Shown here in pieces: positions 1 to 12,100 of a DNA stretch of 64,000 nucleotides. The notes under the pieces are model-generated. The model ran no database searches. It saw only the letters and a list, made by a program, of their open reading frames with translations, and was not told the origin of the DNA. Position numbers and translations under genes: made by a program. Where the stretch lies: contig NC_092806.1 in the NCBI RefSeq assembly GCF_040954645.1, forward strand, positions 76,510,141 through 76,574,140. The letters run 5' to 3'. The first letter of the stretch is position 1; every line of letters begins with the position of its first letter. This stretch comes from Diabrotica undecimpunctata. Its lineage: Eukaryota; Arthropoda; Insecta; Coleoptera; Chrysomelidae.

Positions 1-416
1 TTACTATTAAACACCTACATCATTGAAAAAATGTAGTGGTGTTTCATCATTACGCTTTTACATTTCCTATTTTTTTATGGTGGTAAATTGCTTTATTTGT
101 ATTTAATTTATATTCTTCAAAATCTTACACGTCACCACAGTAAAAATTTGCCTGGTCTATAAAAACACGGCGGTCATTAGACTAGAAGAAGTACTGCTTT
201 GGAATTTTTTAGACATCACGCAAGCATTTAATAAAGCTTAGACACCCATCAGCATCATTATTATCTTTACTTTTATCCCTATACGGGGTAGACTTCTCTA
301 ATTACACTTCACACTAAGTATTTATCTTGGGTAAATAATTGCTTTTCTAAGCTTATTTGTCACTATATATTGGCTTAAGACTTATAATATTTTAGAAGGA
401 AGTATTATCAACTTAA
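1..416. other. Window start, no gene seen
   Basis: AT-rich sequence with no coding signal that I recognise. An imperfect hairpin lies near 9-44, where AAACACC.TACAT is followed by ATGTAG..GGTGTTT. It may be the edge of a decayed repeat. If the homeobox gene model is right, this is intron or upstream sequence of that gene. Confidence 0.4.
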
Positions 417-1430
417 TTGAGAAAAGTGTTTTCATTGGGGGAATGGTCTGTGAGATCTTGGGCTATGAAGGCAGAAGAAGGTATAAGTTCCAGTACAGAC
501 TTAGAAGTTGCCTCGAAACCAAAACGCAACGATATTTTTGAGGACAGAAGTTTTTTAAAATTATTTTTAACTGAGCTAAATAAACTTCCATTCCACTATT
601 GTCGGAAAACTACAGATAGATTGTATCTGGAACAAATATTTCAGTTATGGGTTGAACAAGATTTACGGGAAACAGTGCAAAGATCAAAATCATAAAGTAC
701 TTTCTTTAAAGCTGTTCAAGAACGTGGCAAACCAGATGAAAATTTCTTTGTTTCAGCCTCGCAAAGATAAATGCGATATTTGTTTTATGTATAAAAATGG
801 CAATTTCGAACAAGAAAATTACGAAAAACATATTTTAAAGAAAAATTTGGCAAGATCTGAAAAAGAACAAGACAAGGAAAAAGCATTAAAAGGAGAACGG
901 CATTTAATAACTATGGATGTTCAAGCAGTGAAGTTGTCGCCACAAATACCTGCAAGCTCACTTTATTATAAGACTAAATTGTGTTGTCACAACTTTAGAT
1001 TTACATATTGTATAACTCGGTAACAAAACAACTTGTTTGCTATTGGTTTAATCGGACAGAAGCTGAAGGCCAAGCTTCAACCTATGCCTCTTTTTTGCCT
1101 AGAGGAAGAATTTTTGAACAAAGATAAATTACCTATAATTATTATATTCGGACGGCAGTACTTCCCTAAATAGAAATTCAATACTTTCTAATGCCCTACT
1201 CTACCTAGCTGACAAATATAAGGTATTTATTGTTCTACAATTGCTTGAAAAGGGTCATACGAAAGTGTATAAGACCTTCAAGAACAAGTAATTCAGATTA
1301 CCTAGTTACGGATATTCGTGCGATTAAGTACAAAGATGGTAAAATTTCATAGTGGACTTTTGTGATGAGTTTCAGGAAATACCAATCCGGCCTGATAAAG
1401 TTGACTTGGCAAAGATAATAATAGAGCGAA
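417..1430 (+). pseudogene. Remnant of a mobile-element-associated arthropod protein family
   Basis: Two overlapping reading frames (417-695 and 652-1023) and further broken pieces to about 1430 read as one protein. Visible blocks in order are LPFHYCRKTTDRLYLE, a Cys motif in FQPRKDKCDICFMYKNGN, ITMDVQAVKLSP, then after a stop CYWFNRTEAEGQASTYASF, SDGSTSLNRNSILSNALL and a weak AIKYKDGKIS...EFQEIP tail. From memory these blocks recur in many uncharacterised, often repeated, arthropod proteins. The SDG...N..N block looks like part of a transposase-type fold, but that is inference. There are several frameshifts and stops, so it is dead. Its position upstream of the homeobox exon suggests an intronic or upstream insertion. 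Confidence 0.6.
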
Positions 1431-2099
1431 CGCAAACACATGAGCCATAAGAAAGATCAGATGCATCACAGAAACTATAAAGTTCAACAAGGAGAGAATC
1501 ATTAAACTTTACATTACGAGGTACCTCGAGATCATTTAATTAAAGCAGTTGCTCGTGAAAGGATAGTTATTAAGTATGAATTTGTAAAGGTGCCGATTGA
1601 TATTACGGTATCAACCTTGCTTTTGTTAAATAAACTTCGTTTTGTTTTCCACCTCCATAATCCATAACTCCATAATAAACAACTCCAAAAAGGGGAACTA
1701 GTAACAGAAAATAATTCGAAAGAAGCGATATATAAGTTAAATGGACAACGGTGATAGTAGAGAGACAAAATATATTATAAAATTGATGAGTGTAATAAAA
1801 AACAAAAAGTGAGATTAGTACACCACAAAGCTAGCATTGACTACCAACTCACCAAAACTGTAACAAACCTGATTGAGACGTTCCCTTTGTATACAGAAAG
1901 TCGGATTAAATAGAATATATTTAACAAAAACATTTACAGAACAAAATAGAACGGCTAATTAATTTAAAGGCCTATATTGAAATTATAGAGGGTCAGGATT
2001 AATAGGAATGATTTCTCTGAACCATTGATGTGGAAATAACTCCTTTCGCAGTCCTGCTGCTTGCAAAAAATAGGAAACAGACTTACTAAGAGAAGTGCT
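1431..2099. other. Unassigned AT-rich sequence
   Basis: No protein motif, RNA gene or repeat boundary that I can defend. The short reading frames on either strand look random. Confidence 0.4.
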
Positions 2100-2660
2100 A
2101 AGAGAAATAAGAAAAAATAGAGAATATAAAGAAGAGATAATATAATTAAAAAGTCAGAGCTGAAAATAAAAGAGAAAGTAGAAAATACAAAGAAACGTCT
2201 AAATGAGGTGGAAAATAGACTGAAAAGGCTTAAAAAGGAATAAAAAATAAACAATATTGTAATAACTGGGTTAAAGATTGATACAGATAAATAAAAAATA
2301 AAAGAAAATATGACAAATTATATAAAAATACAACTAAACGAGGAAGTAATTGTAGAAAGAGCAATGAAACTAGGGTATAAAACTTGTTTGCCACAAATAA
2401 GAGATCACGTGGAAAAATATAGAAATTTGCAAAAAATAGTCAGCTGAAAAATTTAAAGAGGGGAAAGGTATTTCTGAATGACGATTTAACAACAAAAAAA
2501 AAGGAAATAAAAAATGACATAACTAAAAAATGTAAAAGAAAAATGGTTGAAGGTAAAGAAATAGAACTAGTAGAGGATTTTGAGGCAGCAAAATTAAGTA
2601 TACTAGCAATATTAGACCCTAAGAAAAAAACAAGGAATAGTAAATTTATTATATAGTGAA
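2100..2660 (+). pseudogene. LINE ORF1-like fragment (coiled coil plus RNA-binding-like part)
   Basis: Read on the + strand across several frames, this A-rich stretch gives a Lys/Glu-rich coiled coil, then NIVITGLKIDTDK and a block with EEVIVERAMKLG. After a frame change comes GKVFLNDDLTTKKKEI followed by KRKMVEGKEIELVED. This order (coiled coil, ITGL strand, VERAMKLG, VFLNDDLT) resembles the ORF1 protein of insect non-LTR retrotransposons. Stops and frameshifts are frequent. It is probably the 5' part of an old LINE; the RNase H remnant at 2810-3750 could be its far end or a separate insertion. Confidence 0.5.
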
Positions 2661-2809
2661 TTACCATAAGACAGAAGAGCAGCTGCAGAGTAGGTAGCAG
2701 TGTAGGATATCAGCACTCCCCTGGAACATAGTTATAGACACCCTATTTGACCAACTCAGCAGCAACGGGTTCTACACAATAGCCTATTTAGATAATATTT
2801 AGATAATAA

Positions 2810-3750
2810 AGCGGTAAGTTTGAGAACATACTATGTGAGAGATTACAAGTACTCTCCGACTTATATAAACATGGTGCAAAAAACACTCACGATCTATAAA
2901 TCCTAAGAAGACAGAAATGGTCCTATTCACCAGTAAAAAAAGGAAATCACGGGCTTAATATCCCCAAGGATTTGCCTTAATCGCCTTTATCTACACTACT
3001 GTCATTAGGCCAATGCTAACTTACGGAGCTATTAGCGGCGATAAACAAACTCCAAATCGGAGGATGGCTCCAAAATCGAAGAAAGATCAGGATACGGGAT
3101 ATACTTTAGATCGCTAAACCTAAGAATAAAGTGGGGTTTGGGCAAAAGTACCAGCGTAGTTAAACAGAACTGGCTGGTATCTCCATAGCTGCAAAAAAGA
3201 TGACCCAAAAAGGTATAACCGTAAAAACTATAATAATCTACACAGATAGCAGACAAGCGTTATTAACCTTAAATAGACCAGGTGTCACATCAGGGTTAGT
3301 AATGGAGTGTCACGGGTCACTAACTCAAGCTTCCGAGGGTAATAACGTCATCCTTAGGTAAGTTAAAGGACACAAAAGTAATAAAGGCAACCGCATTGCT
3401 GACCAATTAGCTAGCAAGGCAGCAGGCCTAAGATTCTTATGAACTGGGGATCTTTTTGGTTGGTCAACTACAGTTGACGGTTGGTCACGTTGACAGTTGA
3501 TTTTTTAACTGGTCATTGTCAACCAAGCAAACACCTTCACACACTTGAGCTAGTAGACACACCTCTATGCAGGAAGTGTGAACGAGAAGACGAAACTGTA
3601 GGGCATGTTCTATTTGAATGTCCGAAGTTATCGTTAATACGAGAGTACGCGTTCGGCGAGCCCTGGCCTAGGTATTTTCACATAGGGGAGATGTCCCACG
3701 GTGACTTCTCAATCATGCTAGAAATGGCAGGATGGACAATGAGATAAGGA
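2810..3750 (+). pseudogene. LINE ORF2 C-terminus: RT tail, RNase H and Cys-rich end
   Basis: The first part gives NPKKTEMVLFTSKK and VIRPMLTYGA, both typical of the thumb region of I/R1-group LINE reverse transcriptases. Next comes an RNase H-like block with IIIYTDSRQALLTLNRPG and VKGHKSNKGNRIADQLASKA. In this block the Asp of YTDS and the late Asp of IADQLA are kept. The end (3481-3747) has LTGHCQPSKHLHTLELV and a zinc-binding-like LCRKCEREDETVGHVLFECP. Frame changes and stops make it non-functional. Confidence 0.75.
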
Positions 3751-4509
3751 CGACAGCTGCCTAGGGAAATGCAAAATGGGTCAATTATGGCCTAAATGCT
3801 TTAAGACTTAATTCGTCCTCCCTACTCTAAAGATACAGATACATCCCGGTCAGTGTTAAAGACGAACAAGGATTGGTATTCTTCTTTCGAAGGAAGTTTG
3901 GTCGTTTGGTATCACGTTACTATTTTTATCTTGTAACAAAAGATACCGTCCATGACGAACCCATTTACCAAGATGTATAGGAAACATTACTTCGATAGAG
4001 GGAGCACATGCTAGAGTCCAACGAGTAAAAGTAAGCCATGCCAAAGCTATAATACCGCCAACTGGATTGGAGTAATATCCGAAATATGGTGGAGGAATTT
4101 GTTAAAAATACCGAAGTCCAGGTACTAGTCTTTTGCAACCCGCATAGTTACCGGTGCGGAGCAAAAACCGTTCTCCTTGCCAATTTTATACAACTTTAGG
4201 ACATCGCGAGAAGCGGTGTCTTGATGATAAAATTCAGTTTTTTTAGAAAGAATATTTCGAAAATGATTTTACTATAAACAAAGGAAATTAAATTGTAGAA
4301 TGTCAGTCGATAAAATAAATTTGTAGGGTTAAGTAAATAAATGTTATGAATTAATTGCGTTTTTACTGTTAGTGTTAGAAGACTGTAAATAAAGTAAAAT
4401 AAGTGTTAGAAAACTGTAAATAAATTACAATAAACATTATAATTGTAAATAATTCAGATTTCTTTGATCAGCGGTGTAGAATTTAAAATTTATTTTAATT
4501 CATTTTTAG
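3751..4509. other. Sequence before the candidate exon, nothing recognised
   Basis: No domain or repeat recognised. Positions 4450-4509 become T-rich and end in TTCATTTTTAG, a plausible polypyrimidine tract and acceptor for the following exon. Confidence 0.35.
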
Positions 4510-4743
4510 GTCTTTTATACCAATCAATACTTGATCTTCAAAAGTTTGACAGTGTAGAACCTTTACCATTGGATACAGAAGTACACGAGTATGGTCCTCC
4601 TAAAATATCACCTAGTGTTTCTTCAGATTCCTCGTTTGTTCACTATCACCTTCAACAAGCTGTATCACAACCGTCTTTACATTATACCAGTTGGTTAGGA
4701 ACTCAAGAAGCAAAATCTACTAGTCATATTTTTGGCTTACAAG
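4510..4743 (+). CDS. Candidate internal exon of the homeobox gene
   Basis: This 234-nt open exon has an acceptor (ATTTTTAG at 4502-4509) and a donor (CAAG|GTAACA at 4744). It is 78 codons long and phase 1 at both ends. The peptide is Ser/Pro/His-rich and low in TE-like features, with PLPLDTEVHEYGPPK, SPSVSSDSSFVHYHLQQ, HYTSWLGTQ and, at the end, SHIFGLQ. The last base supplies codon position 1, and the homeobox exon at 53196 starts at codon position 2, so splicing would be in frame (the shared codon becomes Ala). A short conserved stretch before the homeodomain is usual in NK-like proteins. The start codon must lie upstream, probably outside the window. The link to 53196 is an inference from phase, strand and composition. 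It could instead belong to another gene. Confidence 0.55.
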
Positions 4744-6244
4744 GTAACAGAACCATTCAGTTTAAATTTTATACTTTAAAAACTATTTTAATTGTTAACT
4801 TTTGGCCAAAATTTGGAAATTAAGGAAAAGAAAGGAAATTAAGAAAAAAGGGAAAAATTTGTATGTTTATGTTTATGATATAAATTTAAATGGCACTGGA
4901 ATCGCCCATTTATAACCTAAGACTCCATAAATATCAACAAACTGTAAATGACATAACTGACAATTATTTTCTTATCTCCAACTATATTTGTGGAAAGCCT
5001 TGTTTTTGTATCCATTCATAATGTTGCTTGCATATCATCATACGTTTTTTATTGCCAGTTAATGTATCTTTGTGTCTTCTCCGAATTTTTTCGCGATGGG
5101 GTGTTTTGGTCTATTTCCTGTTTTGTCCTTCCTGTCTCCGATCAAGATAAATTCACATTGAGTTACCAACTACTAATAGTACGTTGCTTAGTTTGCCCTC
5201 ATATAGATCTTTTTTACTACTACTCTTATCATTGTTTAGTGACTGTGCTGTAGAAGATAAGTCCTTTGTCTCTTTCATATGTGTTGATTTTACTGTACAT
5301 ATAAATAATCCAACTCAATCTATTTAACTCTTATTTTCTATTTCATTTTGGTAATAACTTAATCGATTTTGATATTTTTAAGTTCTTTTATAATCTCTTC
5401 TATTTTAACTCAAATTCCTTGGGCGTTTTAGATTGCAATTTTTATTAAACTTTTTTACTATCTTAGTAATATCTGTCAAATGTTTAAGAATAATAACTGA
5501 GATTTACGGTAATCCAATTAAGAATACAATTATGTTCAAACGAAGAGAACCATGTAATGTATTATCAAGGTATTTTCCCCTCTAGATAAGTAATTCCCTC
5601 TCTTTTGCTTTGCTAGTTTTGATAGAATAACAAGAAAAGCATAATTAATTACAATTATAAGAAAAACAAAACAACAACAATTAAATGGATTATATATTGA
5701 TACTTCAAAAATAGCTGGCAGAAAGGATAAAATGATAATTAAAGAGCTTTGTATTTGATCAATTTAAAGACGTTTAAAGACGTTTAAAGAATTGTATTTA
5801 CAGTTACCCGTCATAAACTCGAAATTTATATGTATACAGAAGACCACCTATTTTACCTAGAAAACAAATATCAATCCTACAAAATACACATAAATTTTCT
5901 TAGAACATTGCTGGGTGTGAACTATAAAAATCTTGGGTAAGCTATTAACTGCTTAAATAAATATACGCTTAGCCTGTTCGCATCAGTGGCTGCTGTAGAC
6001 AATTTTATAAATTTCCTAAAAATTTTTGAGTAGTTTGTTTCATTATTTTAATGTCGATTTTAATAATTTTATGGAGTATAACTACTAACAGTAGGATTAT
6101 CACTCAATATGATTTTATAACCGACAAAATATTCGGCGTGTTTGTTGTTAAAAGGTTAAAGATAAAAATATATTACCTAAGGGCAAATTTAATACTATTA
6201 GCTGTAGCTAACTAATGTAATTATACATAAGCATCATAAGAAAA
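4744..6244. other. Unassigned intronic sequence
   Basis: AT-rich sequence with no recognised domain. Small internal duplications are visible, such as a repeated GACGTTTAAA unit near 5767-5790 and repeated GGAAATTAAG near 4815-4845. Confidence 0.35.
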
Positions 6245-6420
6245 TATGAAAATGATGAAAATTTCAAATATTTAGGACCAAGAATAACTGATTTAATTTC
6301 CATTCAATTTGAGAAGAAGAAACTAAACAAAGCCGATAATAGAGCGTCTTATTGAGGAATGATCACCTTTCAATAAGCGAAAAAACAAAAAAAAAACGAA
6401 TACTAACGCCTGTTGTCTTT
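6245..6420 (+). pseudogene. Short LINE reverse-transcriptase scrap
   Basis: One frame gives NDENFKYLGPRITDL, then RLNKADNRA-like and AKKQKK-like pieces. NFKYLG is the usual motif of the LINE reverse-transcriptase thumb. The fragment is short and frameshifted, and the assignment rests on a single motif. Confidence 0.3.
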
Positions 6421-6594
6421 TATAAAACCCTGACTGGCAATATCTACACCCTGATGCACATCATTATTCTGCACAATTAAATTCTGAAATCAAAACAATC
6501 TCAAGATTTAAAATAATGACAGATGAGGACCATAAAAACGAGAAAATGCACAAAGTTAAAACAGTTAAAAAAACGTCTAAAAAAAACCAATTGG

Positions 6595-7080
6595 AAAAAT
6601 GATCCTGCTCTATATAGAGAGCCCGACAAATAAAATCAGCAGAGTTCTAAGAAAAAACAAAATAGAGTCTGGATTTAACTTCGACAGGAAAATCTCAACA
6701 ATATTATCACCCGCCAAAAAAAAAATGAAAAGTCGAAAAGTATACAAGATACTCTTTGAGAACTGCAACAAATTGTACATCGTACATACCAACCAAAGAA
6801 TACAGGGAAGACGAGAAGAACATCGACATGTCATCGAAAGAAAAGAGATGACCTCATCTTTAGATAACATATCATAAACACAGGACATAAAACAAACTTA
6901 AATGAAACAGCGATTCTAGCCAACATTGACAATAGGAACAAATGTGTAATTAGAGAAGCAATAGAAATTGAAAACCATCCAAAACATTTAAATATAAGAG
7001 ATGATACCTAGCGACTCTCAACCGCATGGAAACTAATTCTGCAAAAAAAATCGTCCAATCGCACAACTAAAGACACACAA
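6595..7080 (+). pseudogene. Penelope-like element 3' end with a GIY-YIG-like domain
   Basis: Residues YIESPTNKISRVLRKNKI match the segment that precedes the endonuclease in Penelope-like retroelements. They are followed by a degenerate GIY-YIG-type block with KVYKILFENCNKLYIVHTNQ and RREEHRHVI, where the usual YIG has become YIV. Further on, in other frames, are NTGHKTNLNETAIL and IREAIEIENHPKHLNIRDDT, which belong to the C-terminal part of the same family. Stops and frameshifts (a stop after DDT) make it inactive. A TA microsatellite starts about 70 bp downstream. Confidence 0.7.
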
Positions 7081-7151
7081 CCGATCACAAGAGGCGCAGC
7101 AACATCTTTAAGTACTGCACACAACAGCCTAAAAATGTCCTGTCGAGGTGA

Positions 7152-7153
<2 letters not shown>

Positions 7154-7233
<80 letters not shown>
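7154..7233. repeat. (TA)n microsatellite
   Basis: About 80 bp of nearly pure TA dinucleotide, lying just after the Penelope-like fragment. Confidence 0.95.
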
Positions 7234-7235
<2 letters not shown>

Positions 7236-7340
7236 TTAAGGAATATGACTGTTTAATTTAATATAAAAAAAGTGCACTCGTAAGAGAATGGGATGTTTTC
7301 GGTCAAAGAGTTATCTTTAGTGCTACTTTATCTATTTATT

Positions 7341-7380
7341 GAAGACGTTTCGCCCACTGTTCAATGAGCATCATCAGTTC
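7341..7380 (-). ncRNA. Hammerhead-ribozyme-like motif
   Basis: On the minus strand the order is GAA, CUGAUGA, U, a stem II hairpin GCUCAU-UGAACA-GUGGGC, then GAAA and CGUC, then UUC. The CUGANGA and GAAA core boxes are exact. Stem II has six pairs including wobbles, the outer GAA/UUC could form a short stem I, and GAAACGUC supplies a minimal stem III with a UC cleavage step. Minimal hammerheads of this kind are known from the terminal repeats of Penelope-like elements, and one such element lies just upstream on the opposite strand. Activity is not shown. Confidence 0.55.
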
Positions 7381-7689
7381 TAAAAGAGTGTTATTAGCGA
7401 TACATCTAATATACAAAACAATTAAGTAAATGATCTTACCTTTAAAAGATCTGTAGCATTAAAATGTTATTATTGTGAAGAAACATTAAAAATTAATCTA
7501 CTAAATACATCAGCAAAAACACAGAAACACAGAACGCCGGAAGATTCCCAATTTAAATTTTAAATTATAAAATCTATCAAAAAATGTAATTGTCAATTTT
7601 GAAATGTTATATTAACAACGACACGGCTAGGGTTCTTGATATGATCATAACAGTATGATCATGACAGTTTATTACAAATTATCTGCGAT

Positions 7690-8460
7690 ACATATTCTAC
7701 TTAAAAATACAGATGGGCAAGTAAAGTCTTGCTTGATACAGAAATGTAAGGCATTAAGTCCTTGAGGTCTTGAATTTTTTTATCTGGTAGTGGAATTCTC
7801 TGATTGGTTAGTGGGATTGGCGTAACCTTGCGGGGATTACTGCTTGATGCAAGCCCAGACAGTTGAGCTGAACGTTTATCCCATGTTGCTTTCTTTCTGG
7901 ATAATTCCATTACCTTAAAAAAATCTCAATCAAAAGAAGTTTTATAAGAAACTTTTGAAAGTGTGATAATGTACCCATCTTATGTGAAGCCAGGAAATAT
8001 TTTCATTGTCATTCTTTAGTTTGCAATGCACGTAGTGAGTTTTTAGAATTTGTGACAAATTCAGGAAATCTTTTTGTTCCATTTCTATAAATTAAATAGA
8101 ATGATTTCTCGGAACCATTCTAATTAATTTCGCCCAGTCTCTGGGTACTTCTATTTTGACAGTTGTACATTTCTTGACTTTTTAAATAGCTGTATGGATC
8201 ATATCCGCTTCTTGATGAGTATGCCCCGGTTCAAGAAATTTATGATTAATAACAAGATTCCTTTTATTTCTGTTAAAATCTTCTAACAAAAGAGACAACA
8301 TAACAGCAACATAAATATTTCTTGTTTGTCCTGAACAGCAGTCACCGTACATGTTAATTTTATTAATATTTGCCGGTAAGGATTTGTAATAAGGATATAT
8401 TACCTCAAATAGTATGCTATTACTTGTCCCCCTCTAGCGCCTATTGATTCATCGCAAACG
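7690..8460 (-). pseudogene. Transposase-like remnant (SGQ/GHTHQE family)
   Basis: On the minus strand the pieces read in order: NINKINMYGDCCSGQTRNIY, LVINHKFLEPGHTHQEADMI, KCTTVKIEVPRDWAKLIR, then IRWVHYHTF-like and KKATWDKRSAQLSGLASS (7701-7910), ending in PIPLTNQRIPLPDKKIQDL. The DNCSGQN-like and GHT..E.D.. blocks are typical, from memory, of a widespread repeated family in insect genomes that looks like a DDE-type transposase. There are many stops. It is similar in layout to the 417-1430 remnant but not obviously the same subfamily. Confidence 0.5.
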
Positions 8461-8594
8461 TAACAAACGGCATGTTTATTTTTATTTATGCAACTGTAGA
8501 CAGTGAGATTTAAAGTCCATAATGATCTTTTTTAAAATAAAATATTGTTTTGAAGCATGGGTGTAGCTAAGCATTTTTCTAAATGACATGACAC

Positions 8595-9195
8595 AAAGAT
8601 AAGATCGGGAGATTCCCTGAGTCCTCTATTGTTCAACCTGATTATGGATGAAATAATAAAAGTAAGAACTAAAAAAGGATATAAAATGGGAGAAAAACAA
8701 TTTAAAATAATCTGCATGCAGACGATGCAATACTACTCTCTCAAAGTGAAGAGGATTTACAACATATTCTGCACTAATTTTATATAACCGCCAGAAAATT
8801 TAACATGTTAATTTCCTCAAAAAAGACAAAATGCATGGTTATAACAGCAAATTTACTAAAATGTAAATTGGAGCTGGAAGGTCAGAAAAAAGAACTAGGC
8901 ATAACTAGAATAAATATCTAGGGATCACATTATCTAGCAACGGAAAGCTCGAAACTGAAGGGATAGATCAAGTGAATAGAGCAAACAGAGCAAAATAGGT
9001 AAGAAATAGAAAAGTAGTATGGGACGATCATATAAGCCGAATGACAACAAATAGAGTAGTAAAGACGACAAGAGACAGTTCCCCAATAGGAAAACGATCA
9101 GTAGGAAGACCACAAAAACGATGGAACGACAACTTACTGGAGGCACATTGAAAAGCAGACAGAGTCATGTCTATATCAAAAGAAGAAGAAGAAAT
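8595..9195 (+). pseudogene. LINE reverse-transcriptase 3' fragment
   Basis: The fragment begins inside the palm domain with GDSLSPLLFNLIMDEIIK and continues to the catalytic box as ADDAILLSQSEEDLQHIL in a shifted frame. Then KTKCMVITANLLKCKLELEG leads to a broken YLGITLSSNGK region. The C-terminus has RMTTNRVVKTTRDSSP, GKRSVGRPQKRWNDNLLEAH and a purine-rich AGAAGAAGAAG tail. The tail and GRP..RW motif are usual for insect LINEs. A large internal deletion follows the YLG region. The clade is not assigned. Confidence 0.7.
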
Positions 9196-12100
9196 GACAA
9201 AAATGTAACACTTTTAGAATTACAGCTTCAGAATTTATCTTTTTTTTTTCTCCCTGTATGCTCGATCTGATATGGCAAGATGCTGGGTACAATTCTCTTT
9301 ATGAATTGCTTGTTCTTGCAAATCAGAAGTTGTACCAATTAATAAATTATACCGATCGCACTTTGCACAAGTATCATTAGGAGGAGGGTGAAATGACAGG
9401 TTAAATTATACCGAACTTAATTTAATCACAAAAATAACTTTAAATCAATGGCAAAAACTAAATCACATCGAACACTTTATCTTCAAATTTGACATAGAGA
9501 CTACACAAATCTCAAATATAAAATAACCCTTAAGCAAACGTTGCGATGTTACCGGTGCAAAAATCATACATTTAAACAAGAAGTGACTGTTACAAACTAG
9601 GCAGTTCTGACATTAAAAATTTAAATCTTAATAATGCCTATATTGACTTGCATTGACTTGAATGCATTTATTGTACAAATTTTCAGTTTAAACAGAAAAC
9701 CTATGTGTACATAGGTATTTCTAGTACTAATTTTAAACGAGATTTTGAGAGATAGGTATTTCTTCATTTTATGAAAATGTGATTTATAATTGACTTAAAA
9801 TTGACAAAACACACAATAAAATTAACTTTTTCAGTTTTTCATTCAGCAAATATCTTAATAATCTTAATTACAGACGCCAAATTTTAATCAGATGTTCAAA
9901 TTTAATCTCAGAGTTTCTTTTTGAATGATAAAATACCTTTGCCTAATAATAATGTAAAAACATACAACAAGAGCAGGAGGAAATAAAAGAAATACCAACA
10001 TGTTCGACACAATTAAAATATATTAATAAAATACAAATTTTATTACACATATAAATATCACTCCGTCTCTGTTCTGATAATTAAAAAACTACTCAGCCAA
10101 AAAAAAATTCGCTTTACTAAATGACCTATACTACCTTACATAGCTTATACAAACAAACAACTTTATAAATTTAATTATTTTCTGTTCCGTTTGAAAACTT
10201 TATATTCCTGTAATATTGTTCTCAAATTTTAATAAACCGATTCACTCTTAGTTTCTCTTTAATTCTAAAATTGACCCGGATACTCTCTTGTCAATTCGCT
10301 AGGTAAACTCTCTTCTTGATCTGCTCCCAAAAATGAATCTCGATCTCACGTCCTAACCAAAACTCTTATCACCTTTTGGATACTAAATTCTCCTAGCCTG
10401 AACTTCTCTCGATGCAATGATAATTTATTGAAACTTGTAAATGCTGTTAACATTAACTTCTGCAGTGCTACCATTCAGCATACATGGAATTGCCACTGCT
10501 ACTACTGTTTTAAACACTTTCGAAAACAAAAACTACTTTTTAATTCTTACCATTTAATTTTCTGTTACCGTTCAAAATCACCGGCATTCAATCTCTTTTT
10601 TCTTCAGATGTTATTCCTTTTGCGACCAGGAACAAATAGCTTTTTCTCTGCTTTCAAAATTACATCAAACATACTTCTCCCCCCTCTCAAATTTCAACTA
10701 ATGATCTTTTAGTATTACAAACAAACACAGAGTTCCTCATTTTGTTAAACGCCATTTTTTTTATAATAACTGTATATGTAATTGTTTGGAAAACTCACCT
10801 TACAATTACAGTAACCTATATTTTTAGCAATTTTGCGAAATCAATAATTACTGATGAAGTAGTAAAATTTTAGAGTAAGGATATTTGAATCATCAATTTG
10901 TAGGTTGAATTAGCAATAATTCAATTGTATTGTTTCAAGAACAAAATATGATTGAAATGTCATATGTTGGTAGTTTAGATTTCTGTCCTAGGTGGCGCTA
11001 GGAGTTATCGTCCCGGACAAATTTAATTTGCGTGACGTGTCATCCTAGCCTTTTATATAGTAAGATGTGGGTTAATGAAATTTTATAACTGCTTATTACC
11101 GAATTTTTACTATTTTTTTTTTAATAACACCACACATTTAAGTTCGTTAAAATTTGAAAAATCTTAATTTTTTCTTTAAAAATTATATTTAATGATTTTA
11201 GTAACTTTGAAAATGTGTTAATTAAATATAAAATAGAATTTACTCATCATTTACATTTTCATTATTATTTTGTATTTTTACACTTTTAGTGATTTATCAC
11301 TTACTATAACTTTTGTGGCCACTTGATGATGATGATGATTTTTAATATTAAGCATAATTTTAAAATAATAATAATAAAATTTTAATATTAAGCATATTAA
11401 GTAAAACTTTCAAAATGTATTGTAAAATTAATTGATAAATAATTAAACATGCTATGCTAATCAGTGCTAAATTTTTTTATAGTATAGTATAACTATACTA
11501 GTTTGGTATAATATAACTGTGGTAAAATTTTGATTCTTAAATCTTTGATTATTCTATACAATAGCTTACTCTTTAACAACAATGAAATATTTTACTTTTG
11601 TTATAATAATATTTTTTTATATCCCAATATACGATATATCTGCATCGACACTGGCACGTATTTATAGAGTCACATTTTTTTAACATCTTCAGAAAACAGG
11701 TGTTTCCTGAACTGACCAGTTTAAAGTTGCTAATCATTAAAACACCAAACAGAAGCATACCGTAGAGAACGATTTGGGCTCAATTAGAATAGTATATGTG
11801 TAAATCTTAATTTAATGTTCCATAAACAAAAGAGAGATACCCAGAAAATGGCTCCGATCTTGCTAAAAGCTACCCGAAAAAAAATATCGGATACTTCGAA
11901 TACAACCGAAATAACTAATGATCATTATTAGAAAGTGTTTGCTCTCATTGTTTATTACTATACAGGGCAATCTGTGAATTTGGACTGAAATTTCTATTCA
12001 TTATAACTTAAAAAAACGGCAAGTTCGATGTGTCCCATGTTTTGGCGTTATAGTACTAGACTTGAACCTTGAAAATACGAATACCCTAAAAAAAATTATT

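Noticed and set aside
9600..9800. Possible second Penelope-like GIY-YIG fragment (YVYIGISSTNFKRDF)
   Set aside because: Only one short motif fits and the flanks do not support it. Kept out of the feature list.
11326..11339. GATGATGATGAT run as an RTE LINE tail
   Set aside because: No LINE coding sequence precedes it on either strand, so it is treated as a simple repeat.
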